This document shows, piece after piece, positions 31,692 to 31,713 of a stretch of 31,713 nucleotides of DNA. How positions within the stretch are numbered: the stretch's first letter is position 1; the number at the start of each line of letters is the position of its first letter. The notes below the pieces were generated by a model, which was not told where the DNA came from, made no database searches, and worked only from the letters and a program-made list of their open reading frames with translations. The translations under genes and the position numbers were made by a program. Source of the DNA: Candidatus Parcubacteria bacterium (lineage in GTDB: Bacteria; Patescibacteriota; Minisyncoccia; Phycocordibacterales; Phycocordibacteraceae); the NCBI GenBank assembly GCA_027310925.1, contig DAICZX010000028.1, positions 1 through 31,713 on the forward strand, given 5' to 3'.

Positions 31692-31713
31692 TATAATTAA
31701 AATTGTAATGGAT
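31692..31713 (+). promoter_or_regulatory. Promoter and possible start of a truncated gene
   Basis: TATAAT (31692-31697) followed by an ATG at 31708-31710 (ATGGAT...), about 4 nt beyond the predicted start of transcription. The window ends after two codons, so the gene cannot be named. Confidence 0.4.

Overview
The window looks like a piece of a Candidate Phyla Radiation (Patescibacteria, Parcubacteria-like) chromosome. The evidence is a compact minimal type IV pilus locus with prepilins of the GFTLIE type, genes separated by a few bases or overlapping as ATGA, core genes (ligA, gatC, gatA, pheS) scattered between accessory genes, and many start codons sitting directly under a -10 box with almost no leader. 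TGA is used as a normal stop, for example in the ATGA overlaps of the minor pilin genes. The lineage call is inference; there is no rRNA in the window.

Layout. 1-0.8 kb: a small exported DUF5666-like protein and a SHOCT membrane protein, convergent on a shared terminator. 0.8-5.1 kb (minus): a drug-efflux operon of two HlyD-type adaptors, a DHA2 MFS pump and a MarR regulator, with a palindromic operator candidate at its promoter. 5.1-7.1 kb: a ZIP metal transporter and a YibE/F membrane protein. 7.1-9.6 kb: a decayed island with a dead IS30 element, a dead IS200/IS605 tnpA, an unknown small gene and a remnant. 9.6-11.2 kb (minus): a PyrE-like phosphoribosyltransferase followed by pyrF.

11.2-14.8 kb is the oddest part. 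Four copies of an intergenic repeat, made of a terminator hairpin plus GC-rich sequence rich in GGTACTGTAC, bracket two recently unplaced genes: a HExxH metallopeptidase-like protein and an alpha/beta-hydrolase-like protein. The repeat abuts the 3' end of an initiator tRNA-Met gene, and that tRNA gene is interrupted in its anticodon loop by a 220-nt group I intron. 14.9-20.5 kb (minus): a PheRS with a fused FDX-ACB anticodon-binding domain (mitochondrial-like single-chain layout), a membrane protein with an RX4H (HEPN-like) motif, and ligA-gatC-gatA.

20.5-31.4 kb (minus) is the type IV pilus region in transcription order pilM, pilN, pilO, a small membrane protein, pilB, a CheY-like response regulator, pilT, pilC, pilA, then pilD and four minor pilins (GspH/FimT-, PilW-, PilV-, PilX-like). 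PilM/N/O make the inner-membrane platform, PilB and PilT are extension and retraction ATPases, PilC is the platform protein, PilD processes the prepilins, and the minor pilins likely prime the fibre. No secretin gene or PilQ is seen, as expected for an envelope without a classical outer membrane. The window ends with tRNA-Ser(GCT) and the start of another gene on the plus strand.
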